A DNA stretch of 64,000 bases from Anseranas semipalmata. Taxonomy: Eukaryota; Chordata; Aves; Anseriformes; Anseranatidae. The stretch is taken from assembly GCA_013399115.1 (NCBI GenBank), contig VXAA01004297.1, positions 311,892 to 375,891 on the forward strand, in the 5' to 3' direction. The position numbers and the translations under genes were made by a program. The notes under the pieces were generated by a model. It saw only the letters and a list, made by a program, of their open reading frames with translations, did no database searches and had not been told where the DNA came from. Shown here one piece after another: positions 12,021 to 24,400 of the stretch. Within the stretch, counting starts at the first letter, position 1; each line of letters opens with the position of its first letter.

Positions 12021-13348
12021 TGTAGCAAATTCGGTCAAGAATTTGATTAAGTCAGAGAAGAAAGCAGCATGAAACTCACTGGCCTTGTGGTAAAATTAGC
12101 AAATAATGTAACTTAAAAATTTGTCTAGTGTTGCCCTCTAAGCTCTTATGCTGTCATTAGCATCCTCATAACACAAAGAAAGGTCAAGACATGGCCTAGA
12201 TTTCTTTCCAAAAAGCTGCATTCATTTTCTTCTCCATGCAAAAATATGAGTTTCTCCTCTTCCTCTTTTCTTTTCCTCAGTTGTGACAGATGTTGTGGAA
12301 AGGGCTAAGCTAAAAAAAGCAAGCTTTGCACCTGTTCTGAAGGCAGCAACATTTGTGGTTATCCCATCCTCTCCAGAAAAGTATACATACTCTTATACCA
12401 TGCACAAGAAGGATTATGTTCCTCCCTCTAATAAGCTAGACGTAGCAGTTTCATCCTTCCTGTGGCATGTAACTTTCGAGGGAAGTTGTGGTTAGTTAGC
12501 AGAAGGCACTCTGATGCAGCCTACTTTAAATATAGAGATGCTGAAAACTGATTATTCTCAACTTACTAGCCTACAAGCAGCCAGATAATGCTGCTACAAG
12601 CAGCAGCAGCTGCTGATACTAAGCAGCTAAGAACCTGATGAAACATTCATACTGCAATTTCTAAGTATGGAAAGCTACAGTAATTCTGTCTAGATGTAAC
12701 AATAACATAGATCACTGTGTACAGTTGGACAGGAAGAGATGAAGCAGCCCTGCCAGCTGCATTCATGAGGCATTTTTGACAGAAAGAGACAGAAATGAAG
12801 ACTCCTGACAAGTTAACAGACTACAAAGGCAACTCTAGGACAAGGCTTTTTTTGGTCCTAAAAAAACAACAAAGAAAAAAAGAAGTACAGTGCATTCACA
12901 ATGGAAGCTATTTGAAGCAAACAAAATGCTCATCAAAATCTTACGCCTTCGCTCAGCTGAGCACAAACCAACTATTTCAAATGTGTCTGGGCTAGCTAAT
13001 AAGACAGATATGTAACAGTGTTATTTATGCTAAAAGAGAGACAGAGGGCAAAGTTTCAGATTCATATTAATCTAGATAAACTATAAGATGTTCCCATTAT
13101 TTGGGTTTTCTGCTATCTTAAGAAACTATCACTTTAACTTCACGACAGCTCTAAGTTTTAAATCCAGTTAAAGCCTGAAGAGATACCATTTGTTTTAGCA
13201 ACGTCTTCTGGCAAAACAAATAGAAAGCCTGCTTTCCGTCTTTCCATCTATAATCATTTTTATAAGCCTCTGCTCTTTGTTCTTATAAATGTTTTTTTCT
13301 GAAGTACTTCTCTGTTGTTATGTTTAAACACTTCAAGGAGATGGCTTT
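12021..13348. other. Intronic stretch, one exon-like segment
   Basis: No known gene. The stretch from 12281 follows a strong polypyrimidine tract ending CCTCAG and stays open for about 70 codons on the + strand (treated under findings). The rest is AT-rich, with a CAGCAG cluster near 12599 and short A-runs near 12860-12890. Confidence 0.4.
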
Positions 13349-13446
13349 TAGGGACATGGTTTAGTGGTGGAATTGGTAGTTAGGTGGATGGTTGGACTTG
13401 AAGATCATAAGGGTTTCTTCCAAACTACTTGACAACATCTTATGAT
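13349..13446 (+). mobile_element. Short CR1 3' fragment, sense
   Basis: The typical CR1 segment GGGACATGGTTTAGTGGTGG is followed by the 'TTGGACTTGAAGATCATAAGGG' segment and a decayed 3' tail. Only the last ~100 bp of the element remain, as is usual for 5'-truncated CR1 insertions. Confidence 0.85.
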
Positions 13447-14339
13447 CCCTCCTTGTGGCTTTGTTCTAGAGATAAAACAACGTAAGTTATCAGACAGGAT
13501 ATCAAGCAAGAGGTCTGTAAGAACACAATACATTGTATGTCACTAACAAAAACGTGGCCTGGAAGAAAGTATCTCAGTTCTGTGGAGAAAAAAAATATCA
13601 AGCCATCTGAATTTGCTGGCATAACAGATTATATTTGTATTAATTTCATTAAAAGAAGGATCTTTCATCTTTAAATCCTCCTTAACCCACAAGCTGGAGC
13701 AGAAGCTCTAAAACCAGCATGCTCCGATAGCACCACTGGCAAGCAGAACTAGTGACCACAAACGCCAGGGATGGCTGCAAAATGAGCAGCTTTCGATTCT
13801 GGGCACAGCCAGGCCATCTCTTCACCCTCCTCCCTTGCTTTTCTGCTGCACCATTACAGCCATTCAGCTAGTGCCCTTATCATGCACTTGGCCATGAGCA
13901 GTCTCTTGCACACGCACGAGTGCCAGGAGAGCTGCCCACAGCTAGGCAAACCTACACTGCTAGACAGACCACCACACGGACAACCACAGATGGGCAGCCT
14001 TAGGTCAGGGAAATGCTTCCTGTTGTCCAAACTGATTTTACTGCCTCAATAAAAGGCCTCTATACAGTGACTTCTGCTGCACGTGTAAGCTGAATTTGGA
14101 AAAACTGATTTCCCTGGCTACAGCCCTGCATTCCTAATAAAGAGGTTGCTGGTGATGAGGAGGCACTTACGGAACGGCTCAGCATCTCTATTCATGCAGC
14201 CAAGCACCACCGCCACCATATATTCCTTTGCAGTGCTTCTTGTGCTGCTGCTTGGAAATTCCTACTGAAATTAAATGACTAATGATTAGAATTGTAATAA
14301 AAACATCCATAAAAAATATTTTTGGAACGGGTATCAATA
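13447..14339. other. Intronic stretch, nothing recognised
   Basis: Unique-looking DNA with a somewhat GC-richer part at 13700-14000. No supported gene, RNA or repeat. Confidence 0.4.
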
Positions 14340-14428
14340 GGTGTCCCTGCCCAGGGCAGGGGGGTTGGAACTGGATGGTCTTTAAGGTCCCTTCCAACCC
14401 AAACCATTCTGTGATTCTATGATTTTAA
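14340..14428 (+). mobile_element. Short CR1 3' fragment, sense
   Basis: GGTGTCCCTGCCCAGGGCAG leads into the 'TTGGAACTGGATGGTCTTTAAGGTCCCTTCCAACCC' region and the tail TTCTGTGATTCTATGATTTT. Well preserved, so relatively young. It is followed by an A-rich tract (about 14480-14513) of separate origin. Confidence 0.93.
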
Positions 14429-17394
14429 CTACAGATGAAGCCTCTTCACTATATGGCCTAAGATAAGGTCTTCACAACTTTAAAAAAGAAAAGAAAAAAA
14501 AAAAGAAAAAAAAGTGGTATTTGTCTTTAAAATTTTAATCAGTCTTCCAAGACAGAGCAACTTCTACTAGTTAATTTATACCCTCTGTCAAAATAGGGGC
14601 AAAATGATGGACTTGAACTCTGAAATTACTTCTCAGAAATCTGATTCTAATGCTCTTTCACAAGGTGTCACTTTCTAGTTACAAACAAAAACAGGAAACA
14701 AGTGCACCTCATTGGCCACAGACACGCGTGGTGGAAGAAGTTCTTGCTACTCTCTCTTCACAGTTTTAGCATCTCAAAAAAAAAAAAAAAAGGTCTACAC
14801 AAATAAGAACTATGATTTATGCTTCATCTAACCCAACTACTCACAACAGGACTATTCCACACCGAGGACAACGACAGCAGTTGCAAAGAGGGGAAAAATG
14901 TCAGGGTGTATCAGCAAGATGCACGAAAAATTGCAGATCACCTAAAAAGTAAAGGTTAAGGTCTTAACTGACCTTTGCTTAGAACAGCAACACTTCTCTG
15001 ATCCATAAGACATCAGAAAATGAGCAGTACTTTGAATCAAATTGCAGAAGTAACCTGACCAAAAATGAGCTGTTTATCTATTGTAGTAGCCAGCAGTGGA
15101 CGACTGTTCTATAAAGAGTTAGTGAACCACACAACCACTAATCCAGGTATATACCTCACACAGATACCACATAACCACTACTTAATCAAGGTGTATCTAA
15201 TCAACAGTATAATTAATCAATATATGCATAATCAATGCATAATTAGTCAATGTACACATAGTCAATGCATATTTAATCATAAGTATAGGTATAGTGCATT
15301 GTCTCATCCACGTGAAATATTGTACACATTTGTTCTAAGACTGTAGCTTTATTAATGAGATAAGAATAACAGAGTATATTGTCCAAGGGAGTCTGAAAAG
15401 CTAAGTCCTTACTCATTAAGTCCTTACTCAAGGCATGACTGCTGTCAGTGACGGATGAATCCGTGCCATGAGAAAGACCCTGTAAGAAATACTAGTGAGC
15501 TCAGAGCTGGTGAACCCCACCACGGACAGGATCTGTGCTGTGTGCTGTGCCCTGACCAGAGGTCTGCCCAACGCTGTATCAGCTCAGGGTTCCCACATCA
15601 GAAGAGACATAAGGCTTCAAAACTTGCTGTAAGCTTTTCTGGGCTAATAGTAGTTATCTGCCTTGTAGGTGTTTGTGCCTTTCTTATACGGAGCCAGAAA
15701 GAACCAGCCTCTCCTCGGTGCATAACACCTCGCATTCAGTTTATCGCTTTTCTAACTGCAACACCAGGAGGATAAAAGATGAGTTGCAAGTCCTTCTATC
15801 CAAACAGAAAAGGTATTCTTTAAAATCAAAGAGACCAAAGTGACTGGGTTAAAAAATTATATGAGTGGATTTTTATTGTGAGTAGAATCAAAGTGGACAA
15901 GCTAATGATAAGGCTTTGCAGAGGAGAATACAGAAAAAAATGCAAGCAAATTACTGGTCATGGAGAACATAACAGTGAGCTATCCTAAAATTTGTAACAG
16001 AGACTCAAGCAGTGCTGCCTCTGAGAGAAACTGGAATGAAGCAGTGGTTGTAAGAAAACAAAAAATTAAAATAGGAATTTAAAAAATACTCCCATCTGTT
16101 AGGGTGATAAGGATGGCCGACAGACAAATATAGACAAAAATGTAGCAACCACTTAATGCTGCAGCAACTTGGGAAAAATGGCTAAACATTTTTAGTGACT
16201 CCTGTGCTTAATACATAAAAGTTTAAACACCAATGCTAACAAAACCACATATGCCTCAGAAGCTAAATAAATTTGTGTTTTGTTTGTTGAAAACAAACTG
16301 GTGAAATATCCCTTAATTTGAAAATATAGATTTTACTGTTTGAATATTCTCATCTGTGCTTCCCCATAACACTTGGCCTTTGGTAACAGCACCAAGCAAA
16401 TGAAATACTGTGGGCAACATCGACATTTGTTCTCCCCATTTGGCTTCAGTTTTAACTTTTTAATATTTTGCAACAGGCATGAGTGAGGATTACCAAGTGG
16501 TCAAAATTCTATTGAAAAGAACAAGTTTTCCACTCTTAATATTTACCTCCCTTCTAGAGAAACCGGCTATATGGAGAAACAATTTCTGATTGAAATTTTA
16601 AATGAATTTATTTTTTAAAAAGTATATAATTGCAGGCAGAAATAGTCTGTATTTACTTCACAAAGTTTTATAAAAATATACAAGATAATAACCATCAATT
16701 TATCTTTCCTCTTCTCTCAATCTCACTTTTAAAAGTTCAAAATGTTGGTACAAAGTAACTCTCTGCAGCAGCATCCTTCCCTCACAAGGCAAAAAGCAAA
16801 ACAAAACACCCAAACTTCATTACCATTTCTGTTTCCTCACACATAATAAGAATAAAGGGAATTGCCACATCAAAACACGTTCCTCTCTAATCTGCTACCC
16901 CGATTCTGACAGACAAGTAATAAATCATTCAGAGAGATGCAAGTAGTCTTACAGCAACATGCCTAGCGCACAGTTTCTTTGCAACAAATACTGGTTCTTC
17001 TAACCCTTGTTTAAAACCATACAGTACAGAAATCCAATTACAACTCACTTATCTTTAGAAAGGGCTAAGACAGCAGGCAATGTTTAACCAAGCTGGCAAA
17101 GACCCATGTAATGTTTACGTCCATAAACTGCTTACAGAATACTGACTGCAGAGATTAATTCTGCTGCAGGGCAGGCCAGTTTCTCTTCCCTTAAAAATAA
17201 CACATTTGCAATCTGAATAATTACACTTATTTCACAGAGCTCTAATAATGACATGCTTGGCACCTACCACTGAAAAAAGTAACACAAAAATTAAGTGTGA
17301 ATGTGGTGACGTTTACTTCTGTAAGTGTCAGCTTGCAGCTACAAATGCCACTTCGGACTCTCTGATTGCATCTGCCTGCATCAGAAATAGGGTG
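14429..17394. other. Intronic stretch with degenerate tandem repeat
   Basis: No known gene. It holds A-rich tracts at about 14480-14513 and 14777-14791, and a run of imperfect ~12-16-bp units of the type TAATCAATGCATA at about 15180-15285. A block at about 15330-15780 might be a decayed LTR but could not be assigned. The 15455-15775 ORF on the + strand has no recognisable domain. Confidence 0.4.
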
Positions 17395-17950
17395 GCCAGC
17401 AGGCCTAGGGAGGTGATTGTCCCCTTGTAAGCAGTACTGGTGAGGCCGCACCTCAAGTACTGTGTTCAGTTTTGGGCCCCTCACTACAGGAAGGACATCG
17501 AGATGCTCAAGCATGTGCAGAGAAGAGCAACGAGCTGGTGAAGGGACTAGAAAACAAGGCTTGCGATAATTGACCGATGGAATCGGGGTTTAGTCTGCAG
17601 AAAAGGAGGCTGAGGGGAGACCTCATTGCTCTCTACAACTACCTGCAAGGAGGTTGCAGTGAGGAGGGTGTCGGTCTCTTTTCTCAGGTGCCTAGTGATA
17701 GGACACGAGGAACAAGCTTCAAGTTGCGCCAGGGAAGGACTGGATTGGATATTAGGAAGAATTTCTTCTCAGAAAGGCCAATTAAGCATTGTCCAGAGAG
17801 GTGGTGGAGTCCCCATCCCTGGAGGTACTTAAGAGACATGGATGTGGCACTAAGGGACATGGTTTAGTGATGGGACTCGGCAGGTCAGGCTGATGGTTTG
17901 ACTTGGTGATTGTGAAGGTCTTTTCCAACCTAGATGATTCTATGAATTTG
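17395..17950 (+). mobile_element. CR1 LINE fragment, sense
   Basis: Well-preserved CR1 3' region. It has 'TGGTGAGGCCGCACCTCAAGTACTG', 'CAGTTTTGGGCCCCTCACTACA', 'AGGAGGCTGAGGGGAGACCTC', the GGGACATGGTTTAGTGATGG block and the tail GATGATTCTATGAATTT. Overlapping short ORFs in all frames are decayed ORF2 C-terminus and 3' UTR, not genes. Confidence 0.95.
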
Positions 17951-19177
17951 AAAGGGGCAGCTCGTCTCAGGAAAACCCTTTCAAAGGTGTATCACCTTAC
18001 TTCCAGATACATTTAACTATTTGCAATACTTTTTGTCAAACTACCTCTTATGGCTTCCTTTCTCTTAAATAATGTTATCCAATTGTGTATTTTGTGTGCA
18101 CCCACATGTGCCACTCTGAGAAGTGCAGTATCAGATACACTTCATATCCCAACTGCAACACAGAGGTAAGTCTAACATCTCAGATGGCACAGCTTTGTAC
18201 AGGGCAGATTTTGGCTGATAATGGCTTTTTGGTCTCTTCTCACAGTTATTAAATACAGGGCTTGTAGTGACAAAATGTGGAGAACCCTGTTGGGCCAGTT
18301 ACAGTGTTCTGCCCCCCTCCTCTGGCAGAGGTTACTGGCTCTACAGAAACCCATGTTTTAACCACAAGCATCCTAGCAATCAACCCTGAACCTTGTGGTA
18401 CAGAGTCATGCAGGGAAAAAGTCCCTCTTCTGCATTCCAGCTACACGTTCCCATTGCTTTCCATGCTCTGGTGCTGGCTATTCATCCACCCAGAAATGGG
18501 AAGGTTCAGAAACTTCAGCCAGTGCAAAATGATCCCTACAAAAACATTATGAATATATGTTTTTTTTTAAACACTATTTTATCTCCCTATAACCACTGCC
18601 TGTAGGAAGTCAGATGACTTGCGCTGCCAAGTGGTAGATAGGAAAGTACAGGCCGAGGCTAAGGGCTTGCTCTGTAAGAGCAGCCTACGCTTCAACCAGC
18701 TCACCCGTACATGAAAACTGCACCTTCAGCAGGCGAAGCAAAGCCACGTGTTTGTTCTTGCCTATTCCTTTAGAAGACCCTGGTAGAGGGGTGGAGAATA
18801 TAGCTGGTGAAATGATATTTACGTTTTGAACTACCACAGCTTTTTCCATCAGCCGAATACAAGTCATAGCCCTCGGTTCAGAGTCCAGGTGGCTCAAGTT
18901 CCCTTACAATGATAATGGGTCACTTTGCATTTAGAACTGTACTATTTTTTTTAAAACCATTGTTCTGCCCCTTCTGCCCCATGTATTATGGTTTTCATAA
19001 TTCTCCCAAGACTCTAAATATGCTATGTCTCATTTTCTGATCCTGTCACCTTACTCCAATTTCTTTTCACTTTTACTACTGTATTGAGCAGAAATTACTT
19101 TAATGGAGTTTATTGGTACAGATTGCAGACCCAAGATTTTGGGGGGGGGGAATAAATCATTCATAGTCTGGAAGTGC

Positions 19178-19210
19178 ATAACTTAAGCACATAAGGTGTG
19201 CTTAAGTTAT
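19178..19210. repeat. Perfect 14-bp inverted repeat
   Basis: The arm ATAACTTAAGCACA (19178-19191) and its exact reverse complement TGTGCTTAAGTTAT (19197-19210) flank the loop TAAGG. It abuts the (TA)n tract, so it may be a cruciform-prone site. No function can be assigned from sequence. Confidence 0.9.
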
Positions 19211-19259
19211 ATAATATTATATATTAGTTATAAAGTTATATATATATATATATATTAAG

Positions 19260-19293
<34 letters not shown>
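19208..19293. repeat. (TA)n microsatellite, interrupted
   Basis: Two long TA runs (about 19236-19255 and 19260-19290) are separated by TTAAGTTA, with further TATATTA sequence before. It is likely polymorphic in length and prone to assembly error. Confidence 0.95.
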
Positions 19294-19294
<1 letters not shown>

Positions 19295-19827
19295 TTATAA
19301 AATAAAGATTTTAGCTTAAGAATACCAGTAAGGTGGATTCCTTTTTAAGCTAAAAAGCTGTCTTTTTCTGTTGCTGGCTGAACGTAGTGTGGAAGGAGGG
19401 AGGTACATCTTGTCTTTCCCATTTATCCATCTCACACTTCCAACACACAGAAGAGTCAGTGAAACAGATAAGAAGATGGAGGGAAGTATGCATAGAGACA
19501 TTAGCAAGAAGTCCCTTTGAATGAGTATTTGTATGAATGTTCACTGGGATTATTGCAAACACTCACCTCTCTTAACTGCAGCCCAAAGAAGTTACTTGAA
19601 GGAATGTAGACTTCTCAATATAAGTGAGATTAGACTGCATAGCGGCTACTGTCTCAGGCCTGCAGTTACTGTCTCAGGACTTTTATGGACACTAAGGTGT
19701 AAATAAAATTCTAGTTTTATTTCTGGCATGGAAACTTTCCTTAATGATTCCACAGTGGACACTGAGGCTCATGTCTGGTGTTTATTCCTAGCTACCTTGT
19801 CTTCTCACAGTCCGCTGTTCGCTACAA

Positions 19828-20070
19828 CAATCTGTCCAGCTCTGGGCCCCTCAGTACAAGAGAGACCTAGACATACTGGAAAGAGTCAAACCAAGACGAT
19901 CAAGGGACTGGAGCATCTCTCCTATGAGGACAATCTGAGAGAGCTGGGACTGCTCAGCCTGGAGAAGAGGAGGCTCGGGGGCAACCCAACAATGTCTATA
20001 AATACCTGAAGGGAGGGTGCAAAGAAGACGTAGCCAAGCTCTTTTTGGTGGTTCCCAGCGCCATCATAAT
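19828..20070 (+). mobile_element. CR1 LINE fragment, sense, 3'-truncated
   Basis: It contains the CR1 segments CAGCTCTGGGCCCCTCAGTA, the AGAGAGACCTAGACATACTG region, TCTCCTATGAGGACAATCTG and GGGACTGCTCAGCCTGGAGA. It stops before the usual 3' UTR and tail, so it is cut at both ends. Confidence 0.93.
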
Positions 20071-20283
20071 TAGCTCGTCTGCATCCTGACCTATTTTTCT
20101 GGATCATCAGAAAATTGGAAAAGATGACCTCAAGTCTGATTGGCTTTAGAAAAGAAGAAAACATTTTTCAAAATAGCTCTGAGAAATCACCTCTGACTTC
20201 TTGCTCATGACACACCTGACTTAAACACTCAAAATCCCACTCAACAAGTTGCCAATAAGTAAAGTAAATTCCACCAACTGATT

Positions 20284-20590
20284 CATAGAATCATAGAATA
20301 TCCCGAGCTGGAAGGGACCCACAAGGATCATCAAGTCCAACTCCTGGCTCCTCACAGGTCTACCCAAAATTCAGAATTCAGACCATGTGTCTGAGAGTAT
20401 AGTCCAAACGCTTCTTAAACTCCGACAGACTTGGTGCCGTGACTACACCCCTGGGGAGCCTGTTCCAGTGCGCGACCATCCTCTCGGTGAAGAACCTTTT
20501 CCTGATATCCAGCCTGAACCTCCCTTGAATAAAGAAAACCTTCCCTTTCATAAAGAAAGAGGGTGATGTATCACCCTCCGTGTGTGTGTA
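20284..20590 (-). mobile_element. CR1 LINE fragment, antisense
   Basis: It begins at its 3' tail (AATCATAGAATATCCCGAGC on +), then GGATCATCAAGTCCAACTCC and the region encoding antisense '[20 protein letters not shown]', a recognisable CR1 3'-end translation. It faces the sense fragment just upstream. Recent enough to align by eye. Confidence 0.94.
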
Positions 20591-21401
20591 CCACACCATG
20601 ATATTATCGGCTATTGCTATGAGGATAAGTTGAATTGTAATCAACAAAAGGATCACCTATCCCATCCAGTCTGAACCTGTTGCATGTCTAGCACACAGAC
20701 TGAGAAACAATACTCAAGGTCTCTGTCCCTACAAAGGTATCAGAGTAAGTTCCCTAGCTTAGGTAACAAATCTGTGACTACATATCTGAAAATGCCTGAA
20801 GAGAGAAGTCTATAATCCTTACCACTGCTATACACTCTCTGAAACAATACCAATGTGCATGAGGAAATGTGATGAGGAAAGCACCATGCATGGATGTACT
20901 GCCACGTGGCTCAGTAAAGCTGCAGAAGTCCACAGGAACATGCTGGCATGCATCAGAGCCTGAGTAAAAATGCCCTCCAAGTCTGGGGGAAAACAAAACA
21001 AAACAAAAAACAAAGAGGAAGGTATAACCTGGGAACAATCAAAATCATGTTTCTACAAGGGTCAGCTGAGGCTTTTACATTCTTTATGAACCTAAAGAGC
21101 AGAGCCCAGTCTAGCAGTTGTTGAAGACCTCGATACCTATTTTGGTGTGCTGCCCCTCATGAGCCACTCTACTTAACCAAGAAGAGTGGGCAATTTTTCT
21201 TCATTTAAGATAGACAGCTACTTCAAGAGGCCCTTGAGAAGCATGTAACCTTAAAAGTGGAACCATATACTGGGAATGGTGCAACTTGTAATGGGGATTG
21301 GCTTTTACCTCTGTATCTAATATATACATTTTGGACATACTTTTGGACCATGTGTTGTTTTCGACAATGCTCTCAGACATATGGTTTGATTTTTGGGTGG
21401 T
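20591..21401. other. Intronic stretch, nothing recognised
   Basis: No supported gene or RNA. The CA/AC-rich piece at 20995-21015 is a small simple repeat. Confidence 0.4.
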
Positions 21402-21482
21402 CCTGTGTTGAGCTAGGAGTTGGACTCGATGATCCTTGTGGGTCCCTTCCAACTCAGGATATTCTATGGTTCTACGATTTTC
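21402..21482 (+). mobile_element. Short CR1 3' fragment, sense
   Basis: The segment 'GAGTTGGACTCGATGATCCTTG' is followed by GTGGGTCCCTTCCAACTCAG and the tail ATTCTATGGTTCTACGATTT. Only the terminal ~80 bp are kept. Confidence 0.93.
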
Positions 21483-24400
21483 ATCCTGCAGACTTCTTGT
21501 CTTAGAGGAAATACATTTTAATCAGTAGTAACCCAGTAGTAACTTAACTATGTTAAGTGCCTGAATTCATAATGACTTCTTTTAGTTTTGAATGTGATCA
21601 GTTAGCAGTCATTCTTACTTCATCTGAGGTGTTTTGTTTTTCTTTTTTTAAAGTACGCAAGTATGCAAGCTCCCTTATGTTCACCTGTTTCATGCTTCTA
21701 GCGTAAAGGAAAGGCAGAGAGAGGCCTACGGTTGCATCAGCCTCCCAGAACTATTTGCACGGCTAAGTTTGACAGCTGTGTGAGCTCAGGAGGGAGAGGT
21801 GGGCACCACAGGCAAATGAGAGCTTTGGCCTTCCCTACCAGCTTCTGACACCTCATCCCACGCACCTAGCACATCACCCAGTCCACACCTAAGCAAGCCA
21901 TGGGCACACCCAGTTATGCGATGGGCTGAAGAGGGTCTTTACTCCCAGCTCCCCGCTGATTTAGGCACTAAAAAATGATCTTATATCAGGTTCTGTACTT
22001 GGTGTAATGCTTGGGCAGAGTGGAGCCACAAAGGCTGGCAATTCATGGTGACCACGCTGCAAAGCACAGAAGCTATTTTTGTATCATTTATTATGGCAAA
22101 TATTATTATTTTTATGGTAGCAGTAAGTTGCGGCTAACTACTGAAATGTGACTCATATATCCACTGTTCAAGATTTTGTGCACAATTCTGTAGAACGGTC
22201 TGGTAATTGGCTACTCTTCGGTCCTCTTCTACAGTAAATATGATTCATTATTTCTTGGCTGAGCCTTTTTTTTTTAAACTCCTTTTGAATTCTTGGTCAA
22301 AAAAGAAATCGGATCTCTTCTCATAACCTACCACATTATAATCAGTACATTGTAATGGACATCATAACGTCTTCAAAGGCTAAGGACTAGTAAAAAGAGG
22401 TTTTAATGTTCACCTTATTCACAAAGTTTGGCTTGCTTCATAATACTTGAAAATTAGTATGTTTCCCACACATTTTTGGGGGGGGGGTAAGACATCTTTC
22501 ACACCTTCTTTTGATCCCTGGCCTTAGCTCATCTTTTCTTTTTTTTTCAACAACAACTCTGTAGATATTCTAAGGCCCAATGCAGGAAACTGTTTAGCTT
22601 GTTCATGACAAAACAGAAACAAAATAGAAAAGCTGTAGCAAAGAAGTGATTTCTTCGCAAAAATACTTCCCCATTAATACCACCAAACAAACATTTTTTT
22701 ACAACTACAGACCAAGGTGTCTGAAGCAAAGTGATGACTAAACAAAATGGGTATATTCAGTAAGCACAAAATAAAAGCAAAGAGGAAATTTTAAAACAAA
22801 GTCATACCAAAAAATGTTATTTACACATAGTCTGCAAAGTCCTTTAACCCCCCCCCCCAAAAAAACCCCACATTCTAATTTCTTAATACTTTAGTGAAGC
22901 AACTGCAGTAGTTTTCTTACTATATCTATATGCACTGTCTTGTCTTATGCCTATTTGTTTTTTAAAGACTCAATCATATAACTGTGCCTTCACAGAAAAC
23001 CACTGAACTTAGTGAATCAACTTCTGTCCATTTCTTTGGCAAATCAATAGTAGTTTCTTTAAAGCATCTGTCTCTGCAAGACCTCCTTTTTAAAGTTACT
23101 CAATCACTCTCTCTGTCCTAAGACAACAATCATATACATATTACAAAAACACCCGACAGACACAGTATCTCCTCATATTAATAACAACTCTAACTGAGTT
23201 GGAGCATTCATCCTTCCTTCTTCCTTTTTTCCCCTCTACCCCAATCAAAAATCAAATACCCTACAGATCTGAGGAGAGGGAAGAACATTCATAGACTAGC
23301 ATCAGAAACTGGAGGCAGTTCATTCTGTGATAGTGAGAAATATTCTACTTGCTTTATGAAAGGATACCAGATCCTTAATACAAAAAAGTTTCAGCAATCC
23401 ATGCTCATAGCACAACTTCTATGAATATCAGACAACTGATATTTTTAGGATGTAATGACTACTTCAAGACTCTGTTTTCCTTCAGATCAAGTAACAAGGG
23501 GCACCACCACCAGTAAGCCAAGTTACAAACAATAGCCAAAATTATCATTTGTTCAGAATTGTTTGGCATAGACGTCTACAATTAGCTGCAGGATTTCCTT
23601 CTGAATTCCGAAGGGACTTCCACTTTCCTGCCTTCTTTTACTGAGGTTGAGCATGAGGAACAAACAAGGTGCTGCAACTTCCTGAAAGAGGAAGAGAAGG
23701 GGTAAACAAAAAAAAAAAAAAAAAAAACCCCCCCCCCCCCAAAACCAAACCAAACAGAAAACCCCCCACAAATGATGAAAAAAAAAAAAAAGAAAAAAAA
23801 AATAACAAAAAAAACCATGCTGCCAGTAAGGACAGTAAGAAAAGCTGATTTTCTTAGAGCTGACCATCCCCAGGTAGACTATAAATAACCTTCAAGGGTC
23901 AACTATTAAGCTAAAAAGGAGACCTCCTATTCCCACTAGCAAGAAAGAAGGCATCATTCATTTTCATGAAATAATTTAAACTTTTAGAACACAAACACCC
24001 ACTCCTCCAGAAAATCAAAGTGTTGCAGTAAGAAAGTTGTTGCTATTGCATCCAATTTTGATAGAGACATATCAGACAAACAAAATAAAACAAAGCCAGG
24101 GGGTGGCTGGCTTTAAAAGTACAAGGTTGTTTCATTTTTTAATCTTTATCCTTATGTTATATAACAACTCCAGAAGACAAACGACAGATGATGCTTCCAT
24201 TTCTTCTCCTCCTTCCTCCACTAGGTGTCCTCTAATTCTCCACTTTTCCAGGGTAAATTCAGACAATACACAGTAAGGACATATTCATCTACAATTCATT
24301 CTCAGAATTGTATCTTATTGTCCAAAAAAAAGAAATGCAAGAAAGAGACCTATTGCAGGATGAAAATGTAGCTCTTTGAACAGTAACAGAATTTGCAGTT

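Larger units (their letters stand above)
17951..19827. other. Intronic stretch with simple repeats
   Basis: No gene recognised. It contains a G-run at about 19140-19150, a perfect inverted repeat at 19178-19210 and a (TA)n tract at about 19208-19293, listed separately. Confidence 0.4.

Noticed and set aside
15330..15780. Possible LTR with an ORF of 106 codons
   Set aside because: There are some LTR-like features (a TTTATT-rich part, an AATAAC-like signal) but no matching termini, primer-binding site or known family; left as unassigned.
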